Shown: positions 1 through 7,852 of the stretch, in pieces
Numbering within the stretch: position 1 is the stretch's first letter
Layout: every line of letters begins with the position of its first letter
Assembly: GCA_965367295.1 (NCBI GenBank)
Contig: CBDUHN010000001.1
Coordinates: 1 to 64,000 of the forward strand
DNA length: 64,000 nt
Source of the DNA: JAIVHA01 sp965367295
GTDB taxonomy: Bacteria; Pseudomonadota; Gammaproteobacteria; DSM-19610
Reading direction: 5' to 3'
Notes under the pieces: generated by a model
The model's input: the letters and a program-made list of their open reading frames with translations, nothing else
Database searches by the model: none
What the model was told of the DNA's origin: nothing
Position numbers and translations under genes: made by a program

Positions 1-27
1 GTGCTCTACCAACTGAGCTATTCCCGC
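1..27 (-). tRNA. tRNA-Gly, 5' part only
   Basis: Read on the minus strand, the first 27 bases begin GCGGGAATAGCTCAG and continue through the D-arm (TTGGTAGAGCAC). This matches the 5' acceptor strand and D-stem of bacterial tRNA-Gly(GCC). The anticodon arm and 3' half lie outside the window, so the anticodon is not seen. The position just downstream of pgsA is the usual one in enteric bacteria and pseudomonads, which supports the call. Confidence 0.88.
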
Positions 28-79
28 CTCACTACGAAGCCCGCTATTCTAATGCCGAAACGGGCAATGTCAAGCGCAT

Positions 80-655
80 TTACTCTTGTTTTGCAGGCGG
101 TTCCGCGGACAGCACGGGCCAGGCGGCGCGCAGGTAGATGACCATGGACCAGAGGGTCAGCACCGCGGCCACGTAGAGCAGCACCACGCCCACTTCGTGG
201 GTCGGGAACGGCCCAATCGGCACATGCAGCAGCAGCAGGATTATGGCGAACATCTGGGCTGTGGTCTTGATCTTGCCGATCGAGGAGACGGCTACCTGGG
301 CGCGTTCGCCGATCTCGGCCATCCATTCCCGCAGGGCGGAGATGGCGATTTCACGACCGATAATCACCACCACAGGGACGGCGAAGGCCACGGTGGGGTT
401 TTCCTGCACCAGCAGGACCAGGGCGGCGGCCACCATCAGTTTGTCCGCCACCGGGTCGAGAAAGGCCCCGAATGGCGACGTCTGCCCGAGCCGACGTGCG
501 AGATAGCCGTCCAGCCAGTCGGTGATGGCGGCCAGGGTGAAGATCAGCGCGGTAGCGAAATGGCTCCAGCTGATCGGCAGATAGAACACCAGCATGAATA
601 CCGGGATCAGGACGATACGCAGCAGGGTCAGGATATTGGGTATGTTCAGGGGCAT
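80..655 (-). CDS. pgsA: CDP-diacylglycerol--glycerol-3-phosphate 3-phosphatidyltransferase
   Basis: This inner-membrane enzyme makes phosphatidylglycerophosphate, the committed step to phosphatidylglycerol and cardiolipin. The CDP-alcohol phosphotransferase signature is complete: DWLDGYLARR followed by GAFLDPVAD, giving the DGx2ARx8Gx3Dx3D pattern. Several hydrophobic helices are visible. I chose the ATG at 655 because the resulting MPLNIPNILT aligns with the start of the E. coli protein. An in-frame TTG at 661 would overlap the uvrC stop and add two residues. The product is 191 aa, close to the usual 180-195. It follows uvrC directly and precedes tRNA-Gly, the conserved order. Confidence 0.96.
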   Translation of the reverse strand: MPLNIPNILTLLRIVLIPVFMLVFYLPISWSHFATALIFTLAAITDWLDGYLARRLGQTSPFGAFLDPVADKLMVAAALVLLVQENPTVAFAVPVVVIIGREIAISALREWMAEIGERAQVAVSSIGKIKTTAQMFAIILLLLHVPIGPFPTHEVGVVLLYVAAVLTLWSMVIYLRAAWPVLSAEPPAKQE

Positions 656-657
656 GC

Positions 658-2493
658 TCAACCTTGCTCGTTATGAAAGGCATCGTAGATCTGCTGCGCC
701 AGGGTGCGGCTGATGCCTTCGATGTTTACCAGTTCATCCACCTGGGCGCGGGCGACTTCCTGCAGGCCACCAAACTGTTTCAGCAGTTGCTGGCGGCGTT
801 TCGGACCAATGCCCGGAATCTGCTCCAGCGGCGAGGTGGTGCGTGCCTTACCACGCTGCTGGCGGTGGCCGGTAATGGCGAACCGGTGTGCCTCGTCGCG
901 AATCTGCTGTACCAGATGCAGGCCCGGTGAATCTGCGGGCAATTCTACCGTCCTGTCCTGTCCAGGTATATGCAGCACTTCCATCCCGGGCCGTCGTTCC
1001 ACGCCCTTGGCGACGCCAACGATGAGCACCTCCTCCACCTGGAGCTCTTCCAGCACGCGCACCGCCGCGCCAGTCTGTCCAGGGCCACCGTCGATGAACA
1101 GGATGTCCGGCAGCCGGGCCTCGCCCTTCTTGAGGCGGGTGTAACGACGGTTGAGGGCTTGCTCCATGGCGGCGTAATCATCGCCCGGGGTGATACCGGT
1201 GATGTTGAAACGCCGGTAATCGGATTTGAGCGGGCCTTCTTCATCGAACACCACACAGGATGCCACGGTGGCCTCCCCCTGAGTATGGCTGATGTCGAAA
1301 CATTCCATGCGCGTGGGCGGCTCAGAAAGACGCAGGGCTTTCTGCAGGGCTTCGCGCCGGCGCCGCATGCCGGACTGGCTGCTGAGCCGCGCAGTCAGTG
1401 CCTGTTCGCTGTTGGTGACGGCGAGTTGCAGCCAGTGGGCCCGGTCACCACGCACCCGGGTGCGCAATGTCACTTTGTGTCCGGCGCGCTCGGTGAGCAT
1501 GTCCTGCAGGATATCCTGGTCCTCAACTGCGTGGCTCAGCAACAGTTCCTGGGGGACTTCATGGCCGAGGTAGAACTGGCCGATAAAGGCCATCAACACC
1601 TCCTCCACGCTGGCCTCATCGGGCAGACGGGGATAGAAGCCCTTGTTACCCAGGTTGTGGCCACTGCGGATGAAGAACACCTGCACACAGGCCATGCCAC
1701 CCTGTACTGTCGCCGCGATAATATCCAGGTCGCCGCCCTCGCCGCTTACATATTGGCGTTCCTGCACCCGGCGCAGGCTTGCGATCTGGTCCCGGTAATA
1801 GGCGGCCTGTTCATAGTCCATTCGTTCCGCGGAGGCCTCCATGCGCTGTACCAGTTCATCGATGACCTGGTTGCTCCTGCCTTCCAGAAACATGACGGTA
1901 TGACGTACATCCTCCGCATACTGGTCCGGCGTGATGCGTCTCACGCAGGGGGCGGTGCAGCGTTCGATCTGGTGCTGCAGACAGGGCCGGGTACGGTTGC
2001 GGAAAAAACTGTCCTCGCACTGGCGCACCTGAAACACCTTCTGCAGCAGATTGAGACTCTCGCGCACGGCACCCGCATTGGGATAGGGACCGAAGTAGCG
2101 CCCCTTTGCCCGCCTGGCACCCCGATGTACCGACAACCGCGGAAATTCATGGGCCGAAAGGAAGATGTAAGGATAGCTTTTGTCGTCGCGCAGCAGGATG
2201 TTGTAGCGTGGCTTGAGGTCCTTGATCAGGTTGTTTTCCAGCAGCAGCGCCTCCCCCTCGGTGCGGGTGACCGTCACCTCGATGCCGCGGATCTGGTCAA
2301 CCAGGGACTGGGTCTTGGGGCTTTTCAGGGTGCGCTGGAAATAGCTGGAGACACGCTTTTTGAGGTTGCCGGCCTTGCCGACATAGAGCACCTTGCCGGC
2401 ATGATCGAGCATCCGGTACACCCCCGGCCGGCTGGTCAGGGTCTTCAGGAACGACTGGGGGTCGAAAGCGCTGCTTGGCAGGTCCGTGGTCAT
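658..2493 (-). CDS. uvrC: UvrABC excinuclease subunit C
   Basis: UvrC makes both incisions in nucleotide excision repair after UvrA/UvrB damage recognition. The 611-aa product has the full domain order. The N-terminal GIY-YIG nuclease is seen as GVYRM (24-28) and LYVGK (36-40), with the catalytic Glu in LLENN near 86. Cysteines 159, 171, 179 and 183 match the four ligands of the UvrC 4Fe-4S cluster. A UVR helix-hairpin for UvrB contact lies near 205-240, followed by the RNase H-like second nuclease domain and tandem helix-hairpin-helix motifs at the C-terminus (PGIGPKRRQQL). In relatives uvrY sits immediately upstream; here three genes intervene. Confidence 0.98.
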   Translation of the reverse strand: MTTDLPSSAFDPQSFLKTLTSRPGVYRMLDHAGKVLYVGKAGNLKKRVSSYFQRTLKSPKTQSLVDQIRGIEVTVTRTEGEALLLENNLIKDLKPRYNILLRDDKSYPYIFLSAHEFPRLSVHRGARRAKGRYFGPYPNAGAVRESLNLLQKVFQVRQCEDSFFRNRTRPCLQHQIERCTAPCVRRITPDQYAEDVRHTVMFLEGRSNQVIDELVQRMEASAERMDYEQAAYYRDQIASLRRVQERQYVSGEGGDLDIIAATVQGGMACVQVFFIRSGHNLGNKGFYPRLPDEASVEEVLMAFIGQFYLGHEVPQELLLSHAVEDQDILQDMLTERAGHKVTLRTRVRGDRAHWLQLAVTNSEQALTARLSSQSGMRRRREALQKALRLSEPPTRMECFDISHTQGEATVASCVVFDEEGPLKSDYRRFNITGITPGDDYAAMEQALNRRYTRLKKGEARLPDILFIDGGPGQTGAAVRVLEELQVEEVLIVGVAKGVERRPGMEVLHIPGQDRTVELPADSPGLHLVQQIRDEAHRFAITGHRQQRGKARTTSPLEQIPGIGPKRRQQLLKQFGGLQEVARAQVDELVNIEGISRTLAQQIYDAFHNEQG

Positions 2494-2553
2494 ACGGTCC
2501 TAGTCTATTCGATTTTCAGTGCATGGTTACAAACGGCGCGATCGGGTTGCCTG

Positions 2554-3189
2554 CTAGCCCAGCAGTTGCTGCGCCTGGCGGAAAACATCCTGAAACATTT
2601 TTTCGGTGAGCCGTCTGGTCTGGGTGTTGTAGCGGCTGCAATGATAGGAATCGAGCAACCACTGGCCACCGGGCAGCCGATGCTGTGCCCCGTGCCCGAA
2701 CGGATACTGCCCGAGTTTTTCACCCTGGGAACGTACCACGGCGTCGTGGGCGATCTTGCCGAGGGCGAGGATCACCGTATCGGCTTTCATGGCTTGTAAC
2801 TCCGCCTGGAGGAAGGCATTGCAGTTCTTCACCTCGGCGGTCTCCGGTTTGTTCTGTGGCGGCAGGCATTTCACTGCATTGGTGATGCGGCAGCCCTTGA
2901 GCTTGAGGCCATCATCGGCGGACCTGGATTCCGGCCGGCTGCCGTACCCAAAGGCATGCAGGGTTTTGTACAGCAGGATACCGGCGTAGTCCCCGGTAAA
3001 GGGCCGGCCGCTGGCATTGGCGCCATGCATGCCGGGGGCAAGACCGACGATCAGCAGGCGGGCCCCGGGGTCACCAAAGGCCGGTACCGGCCGTGCATGG
3101 TAGTCCGGGTAATCCGCCTTTACGCCGTCGAGGAAGCTGGCCAGCCGCGGGCAGCGACGGCAGTCAGGGTCGAACAGGGTCTTACTCAT
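2554..3189 (-). CDS. Family 5 (UdgB-type) uracil-DNA glycosylase
   Basis: The predicted role is excision of uracil and other deaminated bases from DNA at the start of base-excision repair. Motif 1 is GLAPGMHGANASGRPFTGD (49-67), lacking the acidic or Asn residue of other UDG families, which is the family 5 pattern. The late motif is SYHCSR (181-186), where most relatives have HPSR. Cys10, Cys13, Cys108 and Cys123 fit the 4Fe-4S ligands of UDG families 4 and 5, including the 15-residue spacing of the last pair. The start codon lies inside the end of the upstream thioredoxin/NHL gene (8-base overlap), so translation is probably coupled. It sits just upstream of uvrC, giving a small repair cluster. 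Confidence 0.88.
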   Translation of the reverse strand: MSKTLFDPDCRRCPRLASFLDGVKADYPDYHARPVPAFGDPGARLLIVGLAPGMHGANASGRPFTGDYAGILLYKTLHAFGYGSRPESRSADDGLKLKGCRITNAVKCLPPQNKPETAEVKNCNAFLQAELQAMKADTVILALGKIAHDAVVRSQGEKLGQYPFGHGAQHRLPGGQWLLDSYHCSRYNTQTRRLTEKMFQDVFRQAQQLLG

Positions 3190-4615
3190 GAATCTCCACT
3201 ACTTCAGCCTGGGCCTGCTTGAGATCGATTTTTACGATCTGGTGGCCGTTGGTATTGGCAATGAACAGGTAATCGCCAACCCCGTGAATACCCCCGGGTT
3301 CATTCAGGGGAAGATCGGTTCCCAATGTCGAAACTTTATTAGATGATAATGACATCATCTTGATTTTAGAGTTATAAGTATCCGCAATCCACAGGCATTT
3401 TCGGGCCGGGTCGAAATATACCCCAAGGGGATGCTGCAAGCGGGCCTTGGCAGCAGGACCATCCTGGTCGCCAAAATCGAACAGGCCGCTGCCCACCAGG
3501 GTCCGCACCGTCTGCTGCTGGAAATCGAGGCTGCGGATGGATGAGGTTTCCGCATCGGCAAGATAGAGCACCCCCTCGCCCATGGCCAAGCCCGAGGTTT
3601 GCGCCAGACTCGCCTGCAACAGGGAACCATCCTGAAGATCCTCGCGGCCGGAACCGGCCAGCACCGCCAGGGTGCGCTTGGCCAGCTGAAAGGCCCAGAT
3701 CTGGTGCTGGCCGGCCATTGCCACATATAAGGTTCCCTTGCCATAGGCCAGATCCCAGGGGGAATTCAGGGGGGCGTCCAGGGGCTTGTCAAAGAAATTG
3801 CCGACGTAGCGCCCCTGCTGGCCGGTACCGGCAAAGGTGTCCACATCACCCGTTTTCAGTTCGATACGGCGGATGGCATGGTTGCCCGTGTCGGCGACGA
3901 ACAGGAAATTGTCCACCCGCGCCATCCCCTGGGGACTGTTGAACGCAGCCTCCTGCCCATTGCCATCGAGAAACCCGGCGGTATTGCTGCCGAAAATGCG
4001 CCGGATACCGCCTTCGTGGTAGGTCTCCAGAATGCGGTTACGACCGGTGTCAGCGATGTAGAGCATGTGTTCAGTGGCCAGCACCTTGCCGGGAAAACTC
4101 AGGGTGGTTCTCGGTTCCGGCTGGTGCTGTAACGGCAACCGGGTTTCCGCCAGAGTACCCTTTTGTTCGGCGGTCGCGAGCAGTTGCCGGATCAGGTCAT
4201 CCAGTTGCTTGCGCCGCCCTTCCCCACGCATGACCCCCACCACATAGCCTTCCGGGTCAATCACCAGGATCGATGGCCAGGCCTTGATAGCATAGGTACG
4301 CCAGACCTGGAATTGGGGATCGTTCGCAACCGGATGATGGATATGGTGGCGGTTGATGGCCTTCTGCAGCTGGCTACCGACCCGTTCATTGGGGAACTTG
4401 GGGGAATGCAGGCCGATGATGGTGAGGCGGTCGCGGTACTTGTCTTCCAGATATTTCAGATCAGGAAGTACATGCATGCAATTGATACAACAGTAGGTCC
4501 AGAAATCGAGCAGCACCACACGGCCCCGTAGCTCCGCCAGGGTCAGCGGCCGGGAGGTGTTGAACCAGTCCAGATTCTCCGGTAATTCGGGAGCGCGAAC
4601 GCGTGCTTCACTCAT
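3182..4615 (-). CDS. Thioredoxin-like/NHL-repeat protein (NHLRC2 type)
   Basis: The 477-aa protein fuses an N-terminal thioredoxin-like domain (about 1-150) to an NHL beta-propeller (about 165-475). The redox motif is CINC (43-46), preceded by LDFWTYC as in TlpA/AhpC-like folds. The repeats show recurring VADTGNHAIRRI and IADTYNSKIK type blades. No signal peptide is seen, so it is probably cytoplasmic. The ATG at 4615 is preferred because AAGGA lies 11 bases upstream; a GTG at 4636 would add seven residues. The family resembles animal NHLRC2; its bacterial substrate is not known to me. It overlaps the uracil-DNA glycosylase gene by 8 bases. Confidence 0.85.
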   Translation of the reverse strand: MSEARVRAPELPENLDWFNTSRPLTLAELRGRVVLLDFWTYCCINCMHVLPDLKYLEDKYRDRLTIIGLHSPKFPNERVGSQLQKAINRHHIHHPVANDPQFQVWRTYAIKAWPSILVIDPEGYVVGVMRGEGRRKQLDDLIRQLLATAEQKGTLAETRLPLQHQPEPRTTLSFPGKVLATEHMLYIADTGRNRILETYHEGGIRRIFGSNTAGFLDGNGQEAAFNSPQGMARVDNFLFVADTGNHAIRRIELKTGDVDTFAGTGQQGRYVGNFFDKPLDAPLNSPWDLAYGKGTLYVAMAGQHQIWAFQLAKRTLAVLAGSGREDLQDGSLLQASLAQTSGLAMGEGVLYLADAETSSIRSLDFQQQTVRTLVGSGLFDFGDQDGPAAKARLQHPLGVYFDPARKCLWIADTYNSKIKMMSLSSNKVSTLGTDLPLNEPGGIHGVGDYLFIANTNGHQIVKIDLKQAQAEVVEIHE

Positions 4616-4704
4616 GTGCAGGTGTATCCTTGTCACCCGGTCGATTCGGGTTGCGATGTTACCATCAAATCGCGATTTGCCACGATCGCCAGTCCCGCAC
4701 CTAC

Positions 4705-5391
4705 TCAGCGCACGTTCGCCAGTTCGATGACACCGTGCTCAAGGGCCATATGGGTCAATTGCACTTCGGTGTTCACGCCGAGTTTTTCCATCACCCGGTT
4801 GCGATAACCGTTTACGGTTTTCTGGGACAGACAAAGGGTATTGGCGATTTGCGCCGAACTGCGGCCCTGGGTTACCAGGAGCATTACCTGTAATTCACGG
4901 TGTGTGAGGGCTTCAAAGGGTGACAATGGTACCGGGGACAGCCGCTTTGCGGCCAACTGCTGGGCCAGTTGCAGACTGATATACCGGTCGCCGCGATGCA
5001 CGGTATGCAGTGCATCAATCAGTTCAATGACGGTGCAGTTCTTGGTAAGGCAGCCCTGCACGCCATTGCGTACCAGGCGTTCCGGGATCAGCGTCGAGGC
5101 ATCTACGCTCATAACCACGACTTTCACTTCGGGGATCTGACGCTGAAATCGCCGCGAGCCGTCCAGCACGCTGAGGCAAAGTCCATTCATGTCCATGAGC
5201 ACTATATCCGGACGTTGTTTACGCGCGGTCTGCATGGCTTCATCGCAATTACCGGCTTCGGCGATGACCTCCACGCTATCATCGTCATCCAGCAGGCGGC
5301 GGATACCCGCCCGTACCAGAGAATGATCATCCACCAGTAGCACTCGAATCGATGCTGTTGCGGGATATCGGACTGAAGACGAACGCGCCAT
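4705..5391 (-). CDS. UvrY/GacA-like response regulator paralogue, LuxR-type HTH
   Basis: The 228-aa protein has a receiver domain (about 15-130) and a C-terminal LuxR/FixJ helix-turn-helix (TQGRSSAQIANTLCLSQKTVNGYRNRVMEKL). The phosphorylation residues are present: Asp21/Asp22, Asp67, Ser95 (in place of the usual Thr) and Lys117. The loop after the phospho-acceptor reads DMNGLCLSVLDG instead of the near-invariant DVNMPGIGGLE of its neighbour, so the phosphorylation-responsive face differs. The start is supported by AAGG ten bases upstream. It is similar throughout to the uvrY product encoded just upstream and looks like a diverged tandem duplicate. It could act in the same regulon or antagonise it; this is inference. 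Confidence 0.88.
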   Translation of the reverse strand: MARSSSVRYPATASIRVLLVDDHSLVRAGIRRLLDDDDSVEVIAEAGNCDEAMQTARKQRPDIVLMDMNGLCLSVLDGSRRFQRQIPEVKVVVMSVDASTLIPERLVRNGVQGCLTKNCTVIELIDALHTVHRGDRYISLQLAQQLAAKRLSPVPLSPFEALTHRELQVMLLVTQGRSSAQIANTLCLSQKTVNGYRNRVMEKLGVNTEVQLTHMALEHGVIELANVR

Positions 5392-5551
5392 GCTCCCTAT
5401 GCCTTACCTCAAATGATCAACCACAATGGGTATCGACTGGAAGGGACGTATCTTGAGGACTTCTGATTGGATTTCAGACCATAAATTACAATTGGTTACC
5501 GAATATTCTTATACGATTTACTGAGAGTTTGATCTGGCCGGACGGGCGCCC

Positions 5552-6202
5552 CTATTCAGGACATTGGCCGTATTCGATCATGCCATGCCGCATGGCGAGG
5601 TGGGTCAGTTCCACATCATTGCCAACCCCCAGTTTCTCATAGAGGCGGTAGCGATAGGTGCTGACGGTTTTCGGACTCAGGCACAGCTTATCGGAGATAT
5701 CCTGAATCTTGTGGCCCTGGGTGACCATCAGCATGACCTGCATTTCGCGCTGGGAAAGTTTGTCGAAGGGGGAGCGCTCGCCGCCGGGCAGCATCGACAG
5801 AGCCAGTTGACGGGCAATATCGGCGCCGATATAGCGTTCGCCCTGATGGACCACCTTGATGGCGCTGACGATCTCGTCCACCGCGCAGCCCTTGGTGAGA
5901 TAGCCGGAAGCACCTGCTTCCAGCAAGCGCGTCGGGTAGGGTTCATCGACGTGGATCGTAACCACGATCACCCGCAGATCAGGATAGGATTGAATGATTT
6001 TGCGGGTGGCTTCGAGCCCCCCGATGCCCGGCATATTCACATCCATAAGCACCACATCGGGCTTATGTTCACGCACCTGCTGGATCGCCTCCTCCCCGGT
6101 GCTGGCCTCGGCGATGACACTGATGCCACGGGTATCATCCAGGATACGTTTTATGCCCGTACGTACGAGCTCATGGTCGTCGACTAATAGCACGCGGATC
6201 AT
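5552..6202 (-). CDS. uvrY: Response regulator UvrY/GacA
   Basis: The 216-aa protein is the GacA/UvrY regulator, which in gammaproteobacteria is phosphorylated by BarA/GacS and activates the small RNAs that titrate CsrA/RsmA. The receiver is canonical: Asp8/Asp9, Asp54 within LMDVNMPGIGG, Thr82 and Lys104. A LuxR-type helix-turn-helix follows (SDKLCLSPKTVSTYRYRLYEKLGV). The start is preceded by a GAGGTG element. It normally sits directly upstream of uvrC; here a second regulator, a thioredoxin/NHL gene and a glycosylase gene lie between. No BarA-type kinase is in the window. Confidence 0.95.
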   Translation of the reverse strand: MIRVLLVDDHELVRTGIKRILDDTRGISVIAEASTGEEAIQQVREHKPDVVLMDVNMPGIGGLEATRKIIQSYPDLRVIVVTIHVDEPYPTRLLEAGASGYLTKGCAVDEIVSAIKVVHQGERYIGADIARQLALSMLPGGERSPFDKLSQREMQVMLMVTQGHKIQDISDKLCLSPKTVSTYRYRLYEKLGVGNDVELTHLAMRHGMIEYGQCPE

Positions 6203-6438
6203 GCCGCCACCTCACCCCTATTATTTGAAAATCCATTTATCAAGTTCGGGTTATGGCGGGCCGGACTGCAGCCCAGAGTAATGGTATTACCGTAACTCGC
6301 TTCCTTAAGTCACTGACCAGCATACCACTTACATACTGATTTTCGGTAGCGCGGAAATCGGGATTGGCCAGGAACGAAAACGGCCAGCCGGTCGTTAACA
6401 TGTGCTCGTTCTGATGGGAGCATCGAGACACCTCCCGG

Positions 6439-6484
6439 GCCATTTTACCCAAGGGAACCCGGCGACACCCTTGGGTAAAATGGC
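6439..6484. repeat. 17-bp perfect inverted repeat overlapping the tRNA-Ser 3' end
   Basis: Arms at 6439-6455 and 6468-6484 are exact reverse complements (GCCATTTTACCCAAGGG), separated by a 12-base loop. The right arm covers the tRNA CCA (6481-6483) and its discriminator base (6484). In the tRNA's transcription direction the stem begins with U-rich and ends with A-rich sequence, so no U-tract follows it. It is therefore not a standard intrinsic terminator. Confidence 0.9.
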
Positions 6485-6570
6485 GGAGAGGCAGGGATTC
6501 GAACCCTGGGAGGGGGTAAACCCTCGCTGGTTTTCAAGACCAGTGCTTTCAACCGCTCAGCCACCTCTCC
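6481..6570 (-). tRNA. tRNA-Ser (UGA anticodon), CCA encoded
   Basis: The reverse complement starts GGAGAGGTGGCTGAGCGG and ends CCCTGCCTCTCCGCCA. It has a 7-bp acceptor stem, the long variable arm typical of class II tRNAs, a T-arm with GGTTCGAATCC, and an anticodon loop CTTGAAA giving UGA, which reads UCA and UCG codons. The 90-base length and D-arm match bacterial tRNA-Ser. The encoded CCA is part of the right arm of a strong inverted repeat. Confidence 0.96.
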
Positions 6571-6771
6571 AAGTCGGCGGCAAGCATACCTGAAAAGTGG
6601 CGGGTATTTCCAGCTGGTTTCGCAATAAGGCTTCAGAATCCAAGGATTTCTTGTGGTTGCTGTTTCGTAGGGAAATCTCTATCCTGAACTCTTGAGCATC
6701 ATTTCGGTCATAGTTTGTGCATTGGCACAACAATGCCGATTTACCAAATTCTACGCGGAGGTTTACCACCC

Positions 6772-7443
6772 ATGAATCTGACGGGACGCACTATTGCACG
6801 TTCAGAGGAATCGATCCTTTCGACCAACAGTGTTATTCGCAATACCTACATCCTGTTGTCCATGACATTACTGTTCAGTGCCGCAATGGCTGGCCTGTCC
6901 ATGATGCTGAATATGCCGATGGGCACTTACCTGGTGGCCGTGGTGGTCAGTATGGTGCTGGGGATTTTCGTGCTGCCGCGCACGGCGAATTCCGGCGCCG
7001 GTATCGGGGTGATTTTCCTGATTACCGGTCTGATGGGCTTCGGGCTCGGTTCCATACTCAGCATGTACCTGGCGCTGCCGAAAGGTCCGGAAATCATTGC
7101 AACCGCGTTCGGCGGTACCGGCGTGATCTTCCTGGGCCTGTCTGGTTATGCCCTGACCAGCAAACGTGATTTCAGCTTCATGGGCGGCTTCCTGTTCGCC
7201 GGCATGCTGGTGGTAGTACTGGCCATGCTGGCCAACATCTTCCTGGCCATGCCGGCCCTGTCGCTGGCCGTGTCAGCCGGCGTCATGCTGGTGATGAGCG
7301 GTTTTATCCTGTTCGACACCAGCCGCCTCATCAATGGCGGTGAAACCAATTACATCATGGCAACTTACGGCCTGTACCTGAGTATTTTCAACATCTTCAT
7401 CAGCCTGTTGAATATCCTCGGCCTGATGTCCGGCGACGACTGA
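6772..7443 (+). CDS. yccA: Bax inhibitor-1/YccA family membrane protein
   Basis: The 223-aa protein is a polytopic inner-membrane protein with about seven hydrophobic segments and the BI-1/UPF0005 C-terminal signature (FDTSRLINGGETNYIMATYGLYLSIFN). E. coli YccA interacts with and modulates the FtsH protease; the same role here is inferred. The ATG at 6772 follows CGGAGG with good spacing. In Pseudomonas the tusDCBE sulfur-relay genes come next; here only a 61-aa membrane protein follows. A strong terminator lies 25 bases after the stop. Confidence 0.92.
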   Translation: MNLTGRTIARSEESILSTNSVIRNTYILLSMTLLFSAAMAGLSMMLNMPMGTYLVAVVVSMVLGIFVLPRTANSGAGIGVIFLITGLMGFGLGSILSMYLALPKGPEIIATAFGGTGVIFLGLSGYALTSKRDFSFMGGFLFAGMLVVVLAMLANIFLAMPALSLAVSAGVMLVMSGFILFDTSRLINGGETNYIMATYGLYLSIFNIFISLLNILGLMSGDD

Positions 7444-7467
7444 GCGGGCACAGGACTCACCCAGCGA

Positions 7468-7499
7468 CCCCGGCCCAGCGCCGGGGTTTCTGTTTGCAG
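7468..7499 (+). terminator. Intrinsic terminator after yccA
   Basis: A 7-bp GC stem, CCCCGGC (7468-7474) with GCCGGGG (7480-7486), has a 5-base loop and is followed by TTTCTGTTT. Its position just after the stop codon fits rho-independent termination of the yccA transcript. Confidence 0.85.
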
Positions 7500-7527
7500 C
7501 CCCTGTTTTTTCAACAAGGAAACATCT

Positions 7528-7713
7528 ATGGATACCTGGATGAAAATCCTGGCCGGGGCGGCGATGGTGATGATGCTGTTCGCCCTCTGGCCCGCCTACA
7601 AGCACTGGTCCACCAATGGCCCCAAAGCCCAGGAGGGCGACTGGCGAGCCGCCATCCTCCCCCTGCTCGCGGTGGTCGGTTTCGTGATCCTGCTGGTGCT
7701 GATGGTCCGCTGA
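7528..7713 (+). CDS. Small two-helix membrane protein, unknown function
   Basis: This 61-aa protein has two hydrophobic segments (about 5-22 and 43-60) joined by a polar linker, and no catalytic motif. AAGGA lies eight bases before the ATG, and there is no overlapping alternative on either strand, so it is probably expressed. It follows the yccA terminator and therefore probably has its own promoter or lies on readthrough. A short conserved membrane protein occurs in the yccA region of some pseudomonads, but I cannot name it. Confidence 0.7.
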   Translation: MDTWMKILAGAAMVMMLFALWPAYKHWSTNGPKAQEGDWRAAILPLLAVVGFVILLVLMVR

Positions 7714-7852
7714 TATTCATGGCTGAATTCCCCCATGAACCACTCGGTGATCTTTCCGCCCCTGCTGCCTGGAAGTATGATTGGCAGCGTTAGCAAGCCC
7801 CTGGCCATGAGCCCCGCTTCACCCACCGGCGATGCATGACGGAGACCGGATC

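Noticed and set aside
970..2799. 609-codon open frame on the plus strand opposite uvrC and the glycosylase gene
   Set aside because: It has no family motifs, is rich in His/Gln/Gly as expected of antisense frames in GC-biased genes, and lies wholly opposite well-supported genes.
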